DNA of 64,000 nt, from positions 3,472,001-3,536,000 of the forward strand of contig NZ_CP109435.1 in assembly GCF_036227125.1 (NCBI RefSeq), read 5' to 3'. The position numbers were made by a program, and so were the translations under genes. Shown here in pieces: positions 7,822-16,916 of the stretch; within the stretch, counting starts at the first letter, position 1; each line of letters opens with the position of its first letter. The notes under the pieces are model-generated. The model saw only the letters and a program-made list of their open reading frames with translations, searched no databases and was not told where the DNA came from. Source of the DNA: Streptomyces sp. NBC_01485 (GTDB lineage: Bacteria > Actinomycetota > Actinomycetes > Streptomycetales > Streptomycetaceae).

Positions 7822-9587
7822 GCCTCGCCGACGCCGTGGCCCACCTCTCCTCCGAGCGCTGGGAGAAGGCCAACCGCCTGCTGGTCCGCAAGGCCCTCGC
7901 CGAGTTCGCGCACGAGCGGCTCATCACTCCCGAGGAGAAGGACGGACGCTACGTCGTGCGCAGCGACGACGGGCTGACGTCGTACCGCTTCACCGCCGTC
8001 CGCCGCGCCCTCGACCACTGGCAGGTGGCCGCCGACTCGATCACCCGCACCCGCGACGACGCCGAACTCCCCCTCACCGCACTGGACTTCTTCATCGAGC
8101 TGAAGAAGACCCTGGGCCTCAGCGACGAGATCCTGCCGGTCTACCTGGAGGAGATCTCCTCCACCCTCTCCGGCACCTGCTACAAGCTCACCAAACCGCG
8201 GATCACCTCGGCGGAGCTGGTCGGGAGCGGCTTCCAGGCCATCGAGACCGGGATGACCGAGGGCCACCCCTGCTTCGTCGCCAACAACGGGCGGCTCGGC
8301 TTCGGCGTCCACGAGTACCTGTCGTACGCCCCGGAGACGGCGAGCCCGGTCCGGCTGGTCTGGCTGGCCGCGCACCGCTCGCGCGCCGCGTTCACGGCGG
8401 GCGCCGGCATCGAGTACGAGGCGTTCGTACGGGCCGAGCTCGGCGATGTGACAGTGAATCGTTTCGCTGTCACCTTGCGCGAACAGGGGCTGGACCCCGC
8501 CGACTACCTCCTCGTCCCCGTTCACCCCTGGCAGTGGTGGAACAAGCTCACCGTCACCTTCGCCGCCGAGATCGCGCGCGGGAACCTGGTGTGCCTGGGC
8601 GAGGGCGACGACGAGTATCTGGCGCAGCAGTCCATCCGGACGTTCTTCAACTCCTCGCACCCCGAGAAGCATTACGTGAAGACGGCCCTGTCCGTCCTCA
8701 ACATGGGCTTCATGCGCGGCCTTTCGGCCGCCTACATGGAGGCGACCCCGGCCATCAACGACTGGCTCGCCCAACTCATCGACAACGACCCGGTGCTGAA
8801 GTCGACCGGCCTGTCGATCATCCGGGAGCGGGCCGCCGTCGGCTACCGGCACCTGGAGTACGAGGCGGCGACGGACCGCTACTCGCCGTACCGCAAGATG
8901 CTGGCCGCGCTGTGGCGGGAGAGCCCGGTGCCGACGCTCCGCGGCGGCGAGTCGCTCGCGACGATGGCCTCCCTGGTCCATGTGGACCACGAGGGACGGT
9001 CGGTGGCCGGCGCGCTCATCGAGCAGTCGGGACTGGCGCCGGTGGAGTGGCTGCGGCACTACCTCCAGGCGTACTACACCCCGCTGCTGCACAGCTTCTA
9101 CGCCTACGACCTGGTCTTCATGCCTCACGGCGAGAACACCATCCTGGTCCTGAAGGACGGGGTCGTGCAGCGGGCGATCTACAAGGACATCGCCGAGGAG
9201 ATCGCCGTCATGGACCCGCACGCGGTGCTGCCGCCCGAGGTCCGGCGCATCCGCGTCGAGGTGCCCGAGGACAAGAAACTGCTGTCCGTCTTCACCGACG
9301 TCTTCGACTGCTTCTTCCGCTTCCTCGCGGCCGGCCTCGCCGCCGAAGGGATCCTGGAGGAGGACGACTTCTGGCGCACGGTCGCCGAGGTCACCCGCGC
9401 CTACCAGGACGCCAACCCCGAACTGGCCGACAAGTTCCGCCAGTACGACATGTTCGCGCCCGAGTTCGCCCTGTCCTGCCTCAACCGGCTCCAACTGCGC
9501 AACAACGAGCAGATGGTGGACCTCGCGGACCCGTCGGGCGCCCTCCAGCTGATCGGAACCCTGAAAAATCCCGTCACAGGGTTCTGA
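7818..9587 (+). CDS. desD: NRPS-independent siderophore synthetase
   Basis: ATP-dependent IucA/IucC-family enzyme that condenses N-hydroxy-N-succinylcadaverine units and macrocyclises them to desferrioxamine E or related trimers. The length is 589 residues, as expected. Family landmarks are visible: P-V-H-P-W-Q-W-W (HPWQ region), S-S-H-P-E-K-H-Y-V-K-T (nucleotide-binding loop), and F-M-P-H-G-E-N (HGEN, catalytic/Mg). The start ATG overlaps the desC stop. A strong hairpin at 9598-9632 closes the operon. Confidence 0.96.
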   Translation: MSLADAVAHLSSERWEKANRLLVRKALAEFAHERLITPEEKDGRYVVRSDDGLTSYRFTAVRRALDHWQVAADSITRTRDDAELPLTALDFFIELKKTLGLSDEILPVYLEEISSTLSGTCYKLTKPRITSAELVGSGFQAIETGMTEGHPCFVANNGRLGFGVHEYLSYAPETASPVRLVWLAAHRSRAAFTAGAGIEYEAFVRAELGDVTVNRFAVTLREQGLDPADYLLVPVHPWQWWNKLTVTFAAEIARGNLVCLGEGDDEYLAQQSIRTFFNSSHPEKHYVKTALSVLNMGFMRGLSAAYMEATPAINDWLAQLIDNDPVLKSTGLSIIRERAAVGYRHLEYEAATDRYSPYRKMLAALWRESPVPTLRGGESLATMASLVHVDHEGRSVAGALIEQSGLAPVEWLRHYLQAYYTPLLHSFYAYDLVFMPHGENTILVLKDGVVQRAIYKDIAEEIAVMDPHAVLPPEVRRIRVEVPEDKKLLSVFTDVFDCFFRFLAAGLAAEGILEEDDFWRTVAEVTRAYQDANPELADKFRQYDMFAPEFALSCLNRLQLRNNEQMVDLADPSGALQLIGTLKNPVTGF

Positions 9588-9597
9588 TCACGACAGG

Positions 9598-9632
9598 CGG
9601 GCGCCCCCGAGTACGGTCCTCGGGGGCGCCCG
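9598..9632. terminator. Hairpin terminator after desD
   Basis: Perfect 14-bp arms (9598-9611 and 9619-9632) with a 7-base loop, 10 bases past the desD stop. Confidence 0.8.
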
Positions 9633-9657
9633 TCGCGTTCTTTGGAACAATCCCCCC

Positions 9658-10530
9658 ATGGCGGAAATCATCCAGAAGGACGGCACCTGGGTCTTCGACG
9701 GCGACACCCTGCGCCTGACCCCGGGGCGGGACAAGAACGTCGGCCTGCTCCGCAGGGAACTGGGTGAACTCGTCGTCCCGCTGGGCGCGTTGGCGGGGAT
9801 CTCGTTCGAACAGGGAAAGAGGACCGGGCGGCTGAGACTGCGGCTGCGCGACGGCGCGGACCCCCTGCTGCACGCGACCGGCGGCCGGCTGGCCGAGCCG
9901 CACGACCCGTACCAGCTCGTCGTCGAGTCCGACCGGTACGGCGTCGCCGAGTACCTCGTCGACGAGGTGCGCGGCGCGCTGACGCTGGACCAGGTGCCGG
10001 CCGGACCGGTGGACGCGTATCTGCTGCCGGGACCGTCCGTGCCCCTCACGGCCGCCGCCGGGGACGGCACGGCGAGCTTCGACGGCGAGCAGGTGCGCCT
10101 GGAGTGGAACTGGAAGACGGAGGACGCCAAGGCCGCCGCCGGCACCCGCACGATCGCCGTCGCGGACATAGCGGGCGTCGAATGGCAGCCGTCGGTCGGC
10201 CTGGAGAACGGTCACCTGCGCTTCACCGTGCGCGGCGCGCCCACCAAGGCCCGGCCGAAGCACGACCCCAACGCCGTCGAGCTGTGGGGCTTCCGGAAGG
10301 ACCCGCTGATGGCGCTGGTCGCGGCGGCGGTCCAGGCCCGGCTGCCGCATCCGGCGACCACGACGACGACCACAGGGCCAGGGGGCGCCGTCGTACCGGC
10401 GTTGGAGCCCGCCGACGACCACGACGCGTTGCTGCGCCGACTGCGGGAGCTGGGCGAGCTGCACCGGGACGGGGTCCTGACGGACGAGGAGTTCACGATG
10501 GCCAAACAGGCGGTCCTCAAGCGCCTGTAG
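9658..10530 (+). CDS. DUF4429 protein with C-terminal SHOCT domain
   Basis: Unknown function. The 290-residue protein has two copies of the DUF4429 fold (about residues 1-115 and 125-225, each beginning with a W-F-D-G or F-D-G-E type strand), a T/G-rich linker (ATTTTTTGPGG), and a terminal SHOCT helix pair in which L-R-E-L-G-E-L-H-R-D-G-V-L-T is followed by D-E-E-F. SHOCT domains occur at the ends of many proteins and are thought to mediate oligomerisation. No signal peptide or membrane segment is seen. It is separated from desD by a terminator and is probably independent. It converges on the phosphatase gene, with a weak hairpin (10577-10598) between. Confidence 0.75.
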   Translation: MAEIIQKDGTWVFDGDTLRLTPGRDKNVGLLRRELGELVVPLGALAGISFEQGKRTGRLRLRLRDGADPLLHATGGRLAEPHDPYQLVVESDRYGVAEYLVDEVRGALTLDQVPAGPVDAYLLPGPSVPLTAAAGDGTASFDGEQVRLEWNWKTEDAKAAAGTRTIAVADIAGVEWQPSVGLENGHLRFTVRGAPTKARPKHDPNAVELWGFRKDPLMALVAAAVQARLPHPATTTTTTGPGGAVVPALEPADDHDALLRRLRELGELHRDGVLTDEEFTMAKQAVLKRL

Positions 10531-10623
10531 CGCGGACGAGGACCGCCTGTCGGAGGTGACCGGGCCTGACCGGGTGTGCGCCCCGCCTTCAGGGCGCATC
10601 CGGGATACGGGCCCTACTTGGCC

Positions 10624-12210
10624 CTACTTGGCCTTGCGGGCCACCGTGAAGTGGTCGATCTGGTCGCCGGTCTCGGCGATGCCGCGCACGGTCAGGGTGG
10701 CCGTACGGCCCTTGGCGGCGGGCGTGACGTCGACGCGCAGGAACGAGTAGTCGAGGTAGCGCACGCGCGACCACGTGACCGTCTCGTTCACCTTGCCGGA
10801 CTTGGTGTTGATGAAGGAGGCCACGGACTCGACCTCGTTCTCGTGGCCCTCGTAGGACAGCGGGGCGGTGAACGCGTACAGGCTGCGGCCGGCCGCGCCC
10901 GCCGTGACGTAGACGACGCCCTCGGTCTCGGGGTAGGCGGTGCCGCCGATCGGGAGCTTCTTGGTGACCGCGCCCTTCTTGATGACGTCGGTGCGCTCGT
11001 ACTGGTGGTTGTGGCCGTTGATCACCAGGTCGACGGTGTACTTCTCGAACAGCGGCACCCACTCCTGGCGCACGCCCCCCTCCGAGGCGTGCGCGGTGGA
11101 GGTGCAGTAGGCGCAGTGGTGGAAGAAGACCACGACGAAGTCGACGTCCTTGGACGCGCGGAACTTCTTCAGCTGGGCTTCCAGCCACTTGGTCTGGGTG
11201 CCGCCCGAGATGCCGAGGTTGGCCGGGATCTCGAAGGAGATGTCGTTGGCGTCGAGCGAGATGACCGCCGTGTTGCCGTAGACGAAGGAGTAGACGCCCG
11301 GGAGGTTCTTCCGGTCCGGGCCGTTGTCGGGCAGGTTCCAGCGGGCTTCCTCGCCGCCGTAGCCGTTGGGCGAGTACCAGGCCTCCATGTCGTGGTTGCC
11401 GAAGGCCGGCATCCACGGGACGGACTTGGCGACGGACTCGGTCTGGGCGAGGAACTGGTCCCAGATCCGCGAGTCGAAGCCGGTGTCCGAGGTCTGGCCG
11501 GAGCCCGACGGGTCGGCGTAGGCGATGTCGCCGGCGTGCAGGTGGAAGGCCGGGTTCTGGCCGAGGAGGAGGCTGTTGTTGGCGAGGCCGTGGTAGCCGA
11601 CGCCCTCGTCGCCGAAGGCGGTGAAGGTGAACGGCGCCTTGTGGGCGGGGGCGGTGGTGAAGGTGCCCAGGGTGCCCAGCAGGTGCGCCGCCGCCGGGTC
11701 GAAGCCGGCGTGGCCGACGCCGTAGTAGTACGTCTTGCCGGGCTTGAGGTGGGTGAGCTCGGCGTGCAGGTAGTACTGGGTGTGGTTGCCGCTCGCGCCG
11801 ACCCCGGCCGGCGTGAACAGGGTGCGCACCTCGGCCTCGATCTTGCGGGAGAGGTCCCAGGGGTGGACGCCGATGCGGATGAAGGGCTTCTGCACCGCGA
11901 CCGGGACCTGCCAGGAGACGCTGACCTCGGTGCGCGGGTCGTTGCCGTAGGCGAGGTGGCGGCCGAAGGGGGCGACGAGGGAGCCGTCGACGCGCTCGGT
12001 GCTCGGCGCGGGCTTCGGGGTCTGCGCCGGCACGGCGGCCTGGGCCGTGGCACCGGTCACGAACGCGCCACCGGTGACGGCGCCCAGCGTGACGGCGCCG
12101 GTTCTGATCATCGAGCGCCGGGAGAACTTGGCGCGCAGGTACTCGTGCTGCTCGGCCATGCTCATGTGTGCGGCGAGCTGGTCGGGTACGCCCATGCGAG
12201 GAGTGTCCAT
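10624..12210 (-). CDS. Secreted purple-acid-type phosphatase (Tat substrate)
   Basis: Predicted extracellular metallophosphoesterase of 528 residues. The Tat signal is at about 30-60 (S-R-R-S-M-I-R-T-G, hydrophobic stretch, then ATAQAA), preceded by an unusually long n-region. A fibronectin-like N-terminal domain (about 75-190) precedes the calcineurin-like domain, whose metal ligands are visible: FGDEGVG, HAGDIAYAD, FGNHDME, FFHHCAY and NGHNHQYER. This is the full GDxx / GD-x-x-Y / GNHE / VxxH / GHxH set of purple acid phosphatases. The start at 12210 is chosen to keep the n-region; ATG 12165 is an alternative. It probably supplies phosphate from organic esters; I could not confirm a PHO box upstream. 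Confidence 0.88.
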   Translation of the reverse strand: MDTPRMGVPDQLAAHMSMAEQHEYLRAKFSRRSMIRTGAVTLGAVTGGAFVTGATAQAAVPAQTPKPAPSTERVDGSLVAPFGRHLAYGNDPRTEVSVSWQVPVAVQKPFIRIGVHPWDLSRKIEAEVRTLFTPAGVGASGNHTQYYLHAELTHLKPGKTYYYGVGHAGFDPAAAHLLGTLGTFTTAPAHKAPFTFTAFGDEGVGYHGLANNSLLLGQNPAFHLHAGDIAYADPSGSGQTSDTGFDSRIWDQFLAQTESVAKSVPWMPAFGNHDMEAWYSPNGYGGEEARWNLPDNGPDRKNLPGVYSFVYGNTAVISLDANDISFEIPANLGISGGTQTKWLEAQLKKFRASKDVDFVVVFFHHCAYCTSTAHASEGGVRQEWVPLFEKYTVDLVINGHNHQYERTDVIKKGAVTKKLPIGGTAYPETEGVVYVTAGAAGRSLYAFTAPLSYEGHENEVESVASFINTKSGKVNETVTWSRVRYLDYSFLRVDVTPAAKGRTATLTVRGIAETGDQIDHFTVARKAK

Positions 12211-12381
12211 GACGTCTGAAACTCGTGGGCCCGGACGACCAGCCGCAAGACGCCAAATGGACGGTTCGCGAACAGGGGCTCATAACACATTCAACGTTGT
12301 CCCAAGGTTCCTTAACAGGCACGTGCCCGAAATCGGGCAGGTTTCTTGCGAAACCGGCTCGCGTCCCTCAGGATCTACCGG

Positions 12382-12639
12382 GTGCACGACGAACTCGTTG
12401 ATCACCTGACGCGCTCCACACCCCTCCAGCGGGGCGAGGCGCTGCGGGTGATCCAGGACGTGCTCGCCTACTTCGACGAGACGACCGAGGACTACGTCCG
12501 TCGCCGCCACCGCGAACTCCAGGCCCAGGGCCTGGTGAACGCGGAGATCTTCGAACGGATCGAGGCGGACCTGAAATACCGTGCGGTGGCCCCGCCCGAG
12601 CTCACGCTCAGGCAACTGCGGCGCATCGTCTACGGCTGA
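12382..12639 (+). CDS. Small conserved protein upstream of glmS
   Basis: Function unknown. From GTG 12382 it encodes 85 residues (V-H-D-E-L-V-D-H-L-T-R...). It is mostly helical and charged and rich in Arg and Glu, with no signal peptide or membrane segment. A TTG at 12346 would add 12 residues, but AGGA at about 12370 suits the GTG better. It ends 24 bases before glmS and reads the same way, so cotranscription is likely. The reading frame is clean and the amino-acid composition ordinary, so I regard it as real. Confidence 0.7.
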   Translation: MHDELVDHLTRSTPLQRGEALRVIQDVLAYFDETTEDYVRRRHRELQAQGLVNAEIFERIEADLKYRAVAPPELTLRQLRRIVYG

Positions 12640-12663
12640 ACCGAAGCTTGGGGATACGTATAT

Positions 12664-14481
12664 ATGTGCGGAATCGTCGGATACATCGGGAAGCGTGACG
12701 TCGCTCCCCTGCTCCTGGAGGGCCTGCAGCGCCTGGAGTACCGCGGGTACGACTCCGCGGGCATAGTCGTCACCTCCCCGAAGACGGCCGGCCTGAAGAT
12801 GGTCAAGGCCAAGGGCCGGGTCCGTGACCTGGAGGCCAAGGTCCCGGCGCGCTTCAAGGGCACCACCGGCATCGCCCACACCCGCTGGGCCACCCACGGC
12901 GCCCCCTCCGACGTGAACGCCCACCCGCACATGTCGGCCGACCTCAAGGTCGCCGTCGTACACAACGGCATCATCGACAACGCCTCCGACCTGCGCAAGA
13001 AGCTGGAAGCGGACGGCGTCGAGTTCCTCTCGGAGACCGACACCGAGGTCCTCGTCCACCTCGTCGCCCGCTCCCAGGCCGACAAGCTGGAGGACAAGGT
13101 CCGCGAGGCGCTGCGCGTGGTCGAGGGCACGTACGGCATCGCCGTCATGCACGCCGACTTCAACGACCGCATCGTCGTCGCCCGCAACGGCTCCCCGGTC
13201 GTCCTCGGCATCGGCGAGAAGGAGATGTTCGTCGCCTCGGACATCGCCGCGCTGGTCGCCCACACCCGCCAGATAGTCACGCTGGACGACGGCGAGATGG
13301 CCACCCTCAAGGCCGACGACTTCCGCACCTACACCACGGAGGGCACCCGCACCACGGCCGAGCCCACCACCGTGGAGTGGGAGGCCGCCTCCTACGACAT
13401 GGGCGGCCACGACACCTACATGCACAAGGAGATCCACGAGCAGGCCGACGCCGTGGACCGCGTGCTGCGCGGCCGCATCGACGACCGCTTCTCCACCGTG
13501 CACCTCGGCGGCCTCAACCTGGACGCCCGCGAGGCGCGCCAGATCCGCCGCGTGAAGATCCTCGGCTGCGGCACCTCGTACCACGCGGGCATGATCGGCG
13601 CCCAGATGATCGAGGAGCTGGCCCGCATCCCCGCGGACGCCGAGCCCGCGTCCGAGTTCCGCTACCGCAACGCGGTCGTCGACCCCGACACGCTGTACAT
13701 CGCCGTCTCGCAGTCCGGTGAGACGTACGACGTGCTGGCGGCCGTCCAGGAGCTGAAGCGCAAGGGCGCGCGGGTGCTGGGCATCGTCAACGTGGTCGGT
13801 TCGGCGATCGCCCGCGAGGCCGACGGCGGCATGTACGTGCACGCCGGCCCCGAGGTCTGCGTCGTCTCCACCAAGTGCTTCACCAACATGACGGTGGCCT
13901 TCGCGCTGCTCGCCCTGCACCTCGGCCGCACCCGCGACCTGTCCGTGCGCGACGGCAAGCGGATCATCGAGGGGCTGCGCAAGCTGCCCGGCCAGATCGC
14001 GGAGATCCTCTCCCGCGAGGAGGAGATCAAGAAGCTGGCCGAGGAGTTCGCCGAGGCCCGCTCCATGCTCTTCATCGGCCGCGTCCGGGGCTACCCGGTC
14101 GCCCGTGAGGCCTCCCTGAAGCTCAAGGAGGTCTCGTACATCCACGCCGAGGCCTACCCCGCCTCCGAGCTCAAGCACGGCCCGCTGGCCCTCATCGAGC
14201 CCGCGCTCCCGACGGTCGCGATCGTCCCGAACGACGACCTGCTGGAGAAGAACCGCGCGGCCCTGGAGGAGATCAAGGCCCGCAGCGGCAGGATCCTCGC
14301 GGTCGCCCACCAGGACCAGGAGAAGGCCGACCAGACGATCATCGTCCCGAAGAACGAGGACGAACTCGACCCGATCCTCATGGGCATCCCCCTCCAACTC
14401 CTCGCCTACTACACGGCAAAAGCCCTCGGCCGAGACATCGACAAGCCCCGCAACCTGGCCAAGTCGGTAACGGTGGAGTAA
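12664..14481 (+). CDS. glmS: Glutamine--fructose-6-phosphate aminotransferase
   Basis: Makes glucosamine-6-phosphate from fructose-6-phosphate and glutamine, the entry to peptidoglycan precursors. The 605-residue protein begins M-C-G-I-V-G-Y-I-G, so Cys2 is the amidotransferase nucleophile after Met removal; HTRWATHG and N-G-I-I-D-N complete the glutaminase domain. Two SIS domains follow: GCGTSYHAG, SQSGETYD and later GRVRGYPVAREASLKLKE, ending with the family C-terminus LAKSVTVE. No glmS ribozyme is visible upstream, as expected for Streptomyces. Streptomyces often carry a second glmS elsewhere. Transcription likely ends at the hairpin 14575-14617. Confidence 0.97.
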   Translation: MCGIVGYIGKRDVAPLLLEGLQRLEYRGYDSAGIVVTSPKTAGLKMVKAKGRVRDLEAKVPARFKGTTGIAHTRWATHGAPSDVNAHPHMSADLKVAVVHNGIIDNASDLRKKLEADGVEFLSETDTEVLVHLVARSQADKLEDKVREALRVVEGTYGIAVMHADFNDRIVVARNGSPVVLGIGEKEMFVASDIAALVAHTRQIVTLDDGEMATLKADDFRTYTTEGTRTTAEPTTVEWEAASYDMGGHDTYMHKEIHEQADAVDRVLRGRIDDRFSTVHLGGLNLDAREARQIRRVKILGCGTSYHAGMIGAQMIEELARIPADAEPASEFRYRNAVVDPDTLYIAVSQSGETYDVLAAVQELKRKGARVLGIVNVVGSAIAREADGGMYVHAGPEVCVVSTKCFTNMTVAFALLALHLGRTRDLSVRDGKRIIEGLRKLPGQIAEILSREEEIKKLAEEFAEARSMLFIGRVRGYPVAREASLKLKEVSYIHAEAYPASELKHGPLALIEPALPTVAIVPNDDLLEKNRAALEEIKARSGRILAVAHQDQEKADQTIIVPKNEDELDPILMGIPLQLLAYYTAKALGRDIDKPRNLAKSVTVE

Positions 14482-14494
14482 GGGCTTTTGCTTC

Positions 14495-14547
14495 AGGGGC
14501 GCGGGGCTGTATCAATTTGCGGCTCCGCCGCGCGGGCGCGACCAGCC
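14495..14547 (-). repeat. 53-bp intergenic repeat, copy 2 (inverted)
   Basis: Reverse complement of the element at 3448-3500 with a few changes. It lies 13 bases after the glmS stop, between glmS and its terminator. Confidence 0.8.
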
Positions 14548-14574
14548 CCCACGCGCCGCAGAGGCCAGACAACG

Positions 14575-14617
14575 GAACGGCCCCCCACGTGTGCCACCGA
14601 CACGTGGGGGGCCGTTC
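14575..14617. terminator. Bidirectional hairpin between glmS and the SatP-like gene
   Basis: Perfect 18-bp arms (14575-14592 and 14600-14617) around a 7-base loop, placed between two convergent genes and able to serve both. Confidence 0.85.
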
Positions 14618-14657
14618 GCCTGCCGGGGAGGCCCGACTCCCCGGCCCCGGCTGCCGA

Positions 14658-15224
14658 TCAGCCCGTAGCCGTCACCCCGGGCCGGGCAGCCCGCCGCGAA
14701 AACGCCGTAGGCCAATGGGCCAGCGCCGCGGTCGCCGCGTACCAGGCAACCGCCCCCGCCGCGACGGCGAACCAGCCACCCACCTTGGTCAGCCCGTCGC
14801 TGCCGGCGAACCGGGCGACGGCCATCAGGACGAGCGCGGCGAAGAACAACCCGTACGCGCCCTGGCCGAGTTGGTCGCCACCGGCGAGGGTCAGGGAGAG
14901 CGCCACGAGGGCGAACAGGAGCAGGAAGAGCCCCGCTGCGTTGTCGGAGACCTGGGCCCCGGCAGAGACGGCCCAGGTGAACCAGAAGGCGCCCAGGACG
15001 GTGTAGGCGGTGCCGGAGGCCGTGTCGCGGTCCCGGAGGGCGAACAGGCCGGCGACGAACAGCGCGACGCCGCCGACGTAGTGGGCGATGGAGACGGCGT
15101 CCGCAGCCGTCACGCCGTCGATGAGGCCGGTGTACCCGAGGCCGAAGGCCAACAGGGTGACGCCGAGGGCGAGTCGGCCGGCGATCGTAGTGGTGCTGCT
15201 TCCCGCGGAGACGTCATTGTCCAC
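14658..15224 (-). CDS. GPR1/FUN34/YaaH (SatP-like) transporter
   Basis: Integral membrane protein of 188 residues with six hydrophobic segments, the size and topology of the acetate/succinate transporter family. The first helix carries A-G-R-L-A-L-G-V-T-L-L-A-F-G-L in place of the classical NPxPLGL motif, and there are several paired small residues in later helices. The strict NPAPLGL signature is missing, so the substrate is uncertain; other short-chain acids or a non-transport role are possible. It is a monocistronic gene, convergent with glmS. Confidence 0.7.
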   Translation of the reverse strand: MDNDVSAGSSTTTIAGRLALGVTLLAFGLGYTGLIDGVTAADAVSIAHYVGGVALFVAGLFALRDRDTASGTAYTVLGAFWFTWAVSAGAQVSDNAAGLFLLLFALVALSLTLAGGDQLGQGAYGLFFAALVLMAVARFAGSDGLTKVGGWFAVAAGAVAWYAATAALAHWPTAFSRRAARPGVTATG

Positions 15225-15338
15225 GGCGGGCTCCCTTCACGCTTCATGCTTCACGCATGTGCAGGTGTGTAAGCGATATATGCCCTTCACAAGCACACAA
15301 ACACCCTGCGAGCACCGCGAATTCGGGAGAAAAGCGAA

Positions 15339-15866
15339 CTACGGAATCACGATGACCGGCCGCTTCGCCCGCTTGGCGAGCCGTCCGGCGACGGAGCCGA
15401 AGATCCGCCCGACGATGCCGTGGGTCGAGCCGACGACGATCGCGTCGGCCTCGTACTCCCGCCCCACCTCTTCGAGTTCGTGGCAGATGTCGCCGCCGCG
15501 CTCGACCAGGATCCAGGGCACCTCGGCGAGATACTCCGCGCACGCGAGCTCCAGACCGAGCACCTCGGTGCGGTGGTCCGGGACGTCGACGAAGACGGGC
15601 GGCTCGCAGCCGGCCCACACCGTGGTGGGCAGCCGGTTGGCGACGTGGACGATGATCAGGCCCGAGCCGGAGCGATGGGCCATGCCGATCGCGTACGCGA
15701 GCGCGCGCTCACTGGACGTGGAGCCGTCGAAGCCGACGACCACGCCGTGCTTGAAGGCTGGATCGCAGGAATGGCGTGCGTCTTCCGCCGCCAGGGGCTC
15801 GGCCGCCGTAGGGTCGGCGACGGGCCGCTTGCGGTCCGCGGGTTCGAAGAATTCGTGACCGGCCAT
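15339..15866 (-). CDS. Universal stress protein (UspA family)
   Basis: Single USP domain of about 140 residues after an N-terminal extension of roughly 35, total 175. The domain starts V-V-V-G-F-D-G-S-T-S-S-E-R-A-L and ends with the ATP-binding loop V-G-S-T-H-G-I-V-G-R-I-F-G-S-V, matching G-2x-G-9x-G(S/T), so it should bind ATP. I chose ATG 15866 (M-A-G-H-E-F-F) because an in-frame extension to 15917 has no ribosome site. The target is unknown. Confidence 0.85.
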   Translation of the reverse strand: MAGHEFFEPADRKRPVADPTAAEPLAAEDARHSCDPAFKHGVVVGFDGSTSSERALAYAIGMAHRSGSGLIIVHVANRLPTTVWAGCEPPVFVDVPDHRTEVLGLELACAEYLAEVPWILVERGGDICHELEEVGREYEADAIVVGSTHGIVGRIFGSVAGRLAKRAKRPVIVIP

Positions 15867-16208
15867 GGCTGTCTCGGCGAATCGATCCTTATATACGGGT
15901 GGGGCGGCGGTGATCAACGGGGCCGTGGAGCTGTCCGGGAATCATCTTCCCAACCCCATACCCCCAAGGGTACGGCTGCACGCCTCCAAGGCCCAGATCC
16001 CGCACACCACCGGTGGGGGTTCCAGGGAGCATGCACGAGCGGACGGCCGTAACGCAATGGTTGCTGCCCCGTACAGGCGGTTTGCACAGCGTTCACTTAC
16101 GCGGAACCGACCTCGACAGTGACCGACCGCCCGAAGCGGCGTTGAACCCCTTGCACCGCCGGACCCCCGTACCGCCGTCACACCGCCCCCAGGAAGGAGC
16201 CCGCCCCC
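15867..16208. other. Intergenic region between the universal stress gene and a small membrane-protein gene
   Basis: 342 bases containing divergent promoters. I see no RNA gene, strong hairpin or repeat. AGGAAGGA at about 16191-16198 is the ribosome site for the next gene. Confidence 0.5.
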
Positions 16209-16538
16209 GTGTTCTCGCCCCGCGCCACCCCCGACACCCGCCCCGGCGACGACCGGACGACCGACCTGATGCGCTGGGCGGCCTTCAGCTGTGTCCTGGT
16301 TCCGGTGGTCCTCCTCTGGTACGGCACCTCGCTGGCCGGCACCGCGGGCACCGCCCTGGGCCTCGCCGCCGTCACGGCCGTCTGCCGGGTGCTGCTGCGC
16401 CGGTCCGAGCGGTACGCGGCCCGGCTGCTCGCCGAGGACCACGCGCCGCAGGCGCACCACCGGGGGCGCCGTCAGCGCACCGGATCGGGGTCGCATCGTG
16501 GCGGTCGTCACTCCGGGGGAAACTCACCGGTCGGTTGA
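16209..16538 (+). CDS. Small membrane protein upstream of adpA
   Basis: 109 residues from GTG 16209, with AGGAAGG placed 10 bases upstream. Two hydrophobic segments at about 21-40 and 44-62 are followed by a positively charged His/Arg-rich tail (H-H-R-G-R-R-Q-R...), so the tail should be cytoplasmic. No known domain. A small gene in this position precedes adpA in other Streptomyces; its role is unknown. Confidence 0.65.
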   Translation: MFSPRATPDTRPGDDRTTDLMRWAAFSCVLVPVVLLWYGTSLAGTAGTALGLAAVTAVCRVLLRRSERYAARLLAEDHAPQAHHRGRRQRTGSGSHRGGRHSGGNSPVG

Positions 16539-16916
16539 CCGGTTTTCGCGCACGGACCCGCATCTTTTCAGCCAACTTCCGGGCACCGCGCACCCCTTGC
16601 CGAAACTACCCCCCACCCCCCGTTCCACCTGCACGGATTGGGCCCCAGAGCCCCTGCGCACCCTACGGGGATTGGCCACCGCACCGAGGCGCACTTCCCT
16701 GCACGGCCCACTAGTGCAACGCTTCGTGATCGAATGCTTCACGCCAAGTTGCCATGTCGACAATCTGCCGGGTGCTGAACTGGCCACGCCGGCATCATGC
16801 GACACAGTAGATTTCGATCTTGACTGTCTACGGCGGGGGACTCGTGCAGGACCGAGGGGAAACGTGCAGGAGCGACACAACCGAGGAGCCGCGACCACCG
16901 AGGGGGGCTTAGCAGG
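16539..16916. promoter_or_regulatory. adpA upstream region
   Basis: 378 non-coding bases, less GC-rich than the genes around it. adpA promoters are large and bound by many regulators (AdpA itself, BldD, gamma-butyrolactone receptors). One near-match to the AdpA consensus TGGCSNGWWY is seen on the minus strand at 16737-16746 (TGGCGTGAAG, last base off). This is a candidate only; I cannot place the -10/-35 with confidence. Confidence 0.5.

Noticed and set aside
12211..12345. PHO box upstream of the phosphatase
   Set aside because: Only degenerate GTTC-type half-sites (around 12260-12330, minus strand) are seen and not the two consecutive 11-bp direct repeats expected for PhoP.
12640..12663. 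glmS ribozyme/riboswitch
   Set aside because: Only 24 bases separate the upstream gene and glmS, too short for the ribozyme.
16539..16916. Several candidate AdpA sites before adpA
   Set aside because: Only one near-match to the degenerate consensus was found on inspection; others fit by chance at this degeneracy.
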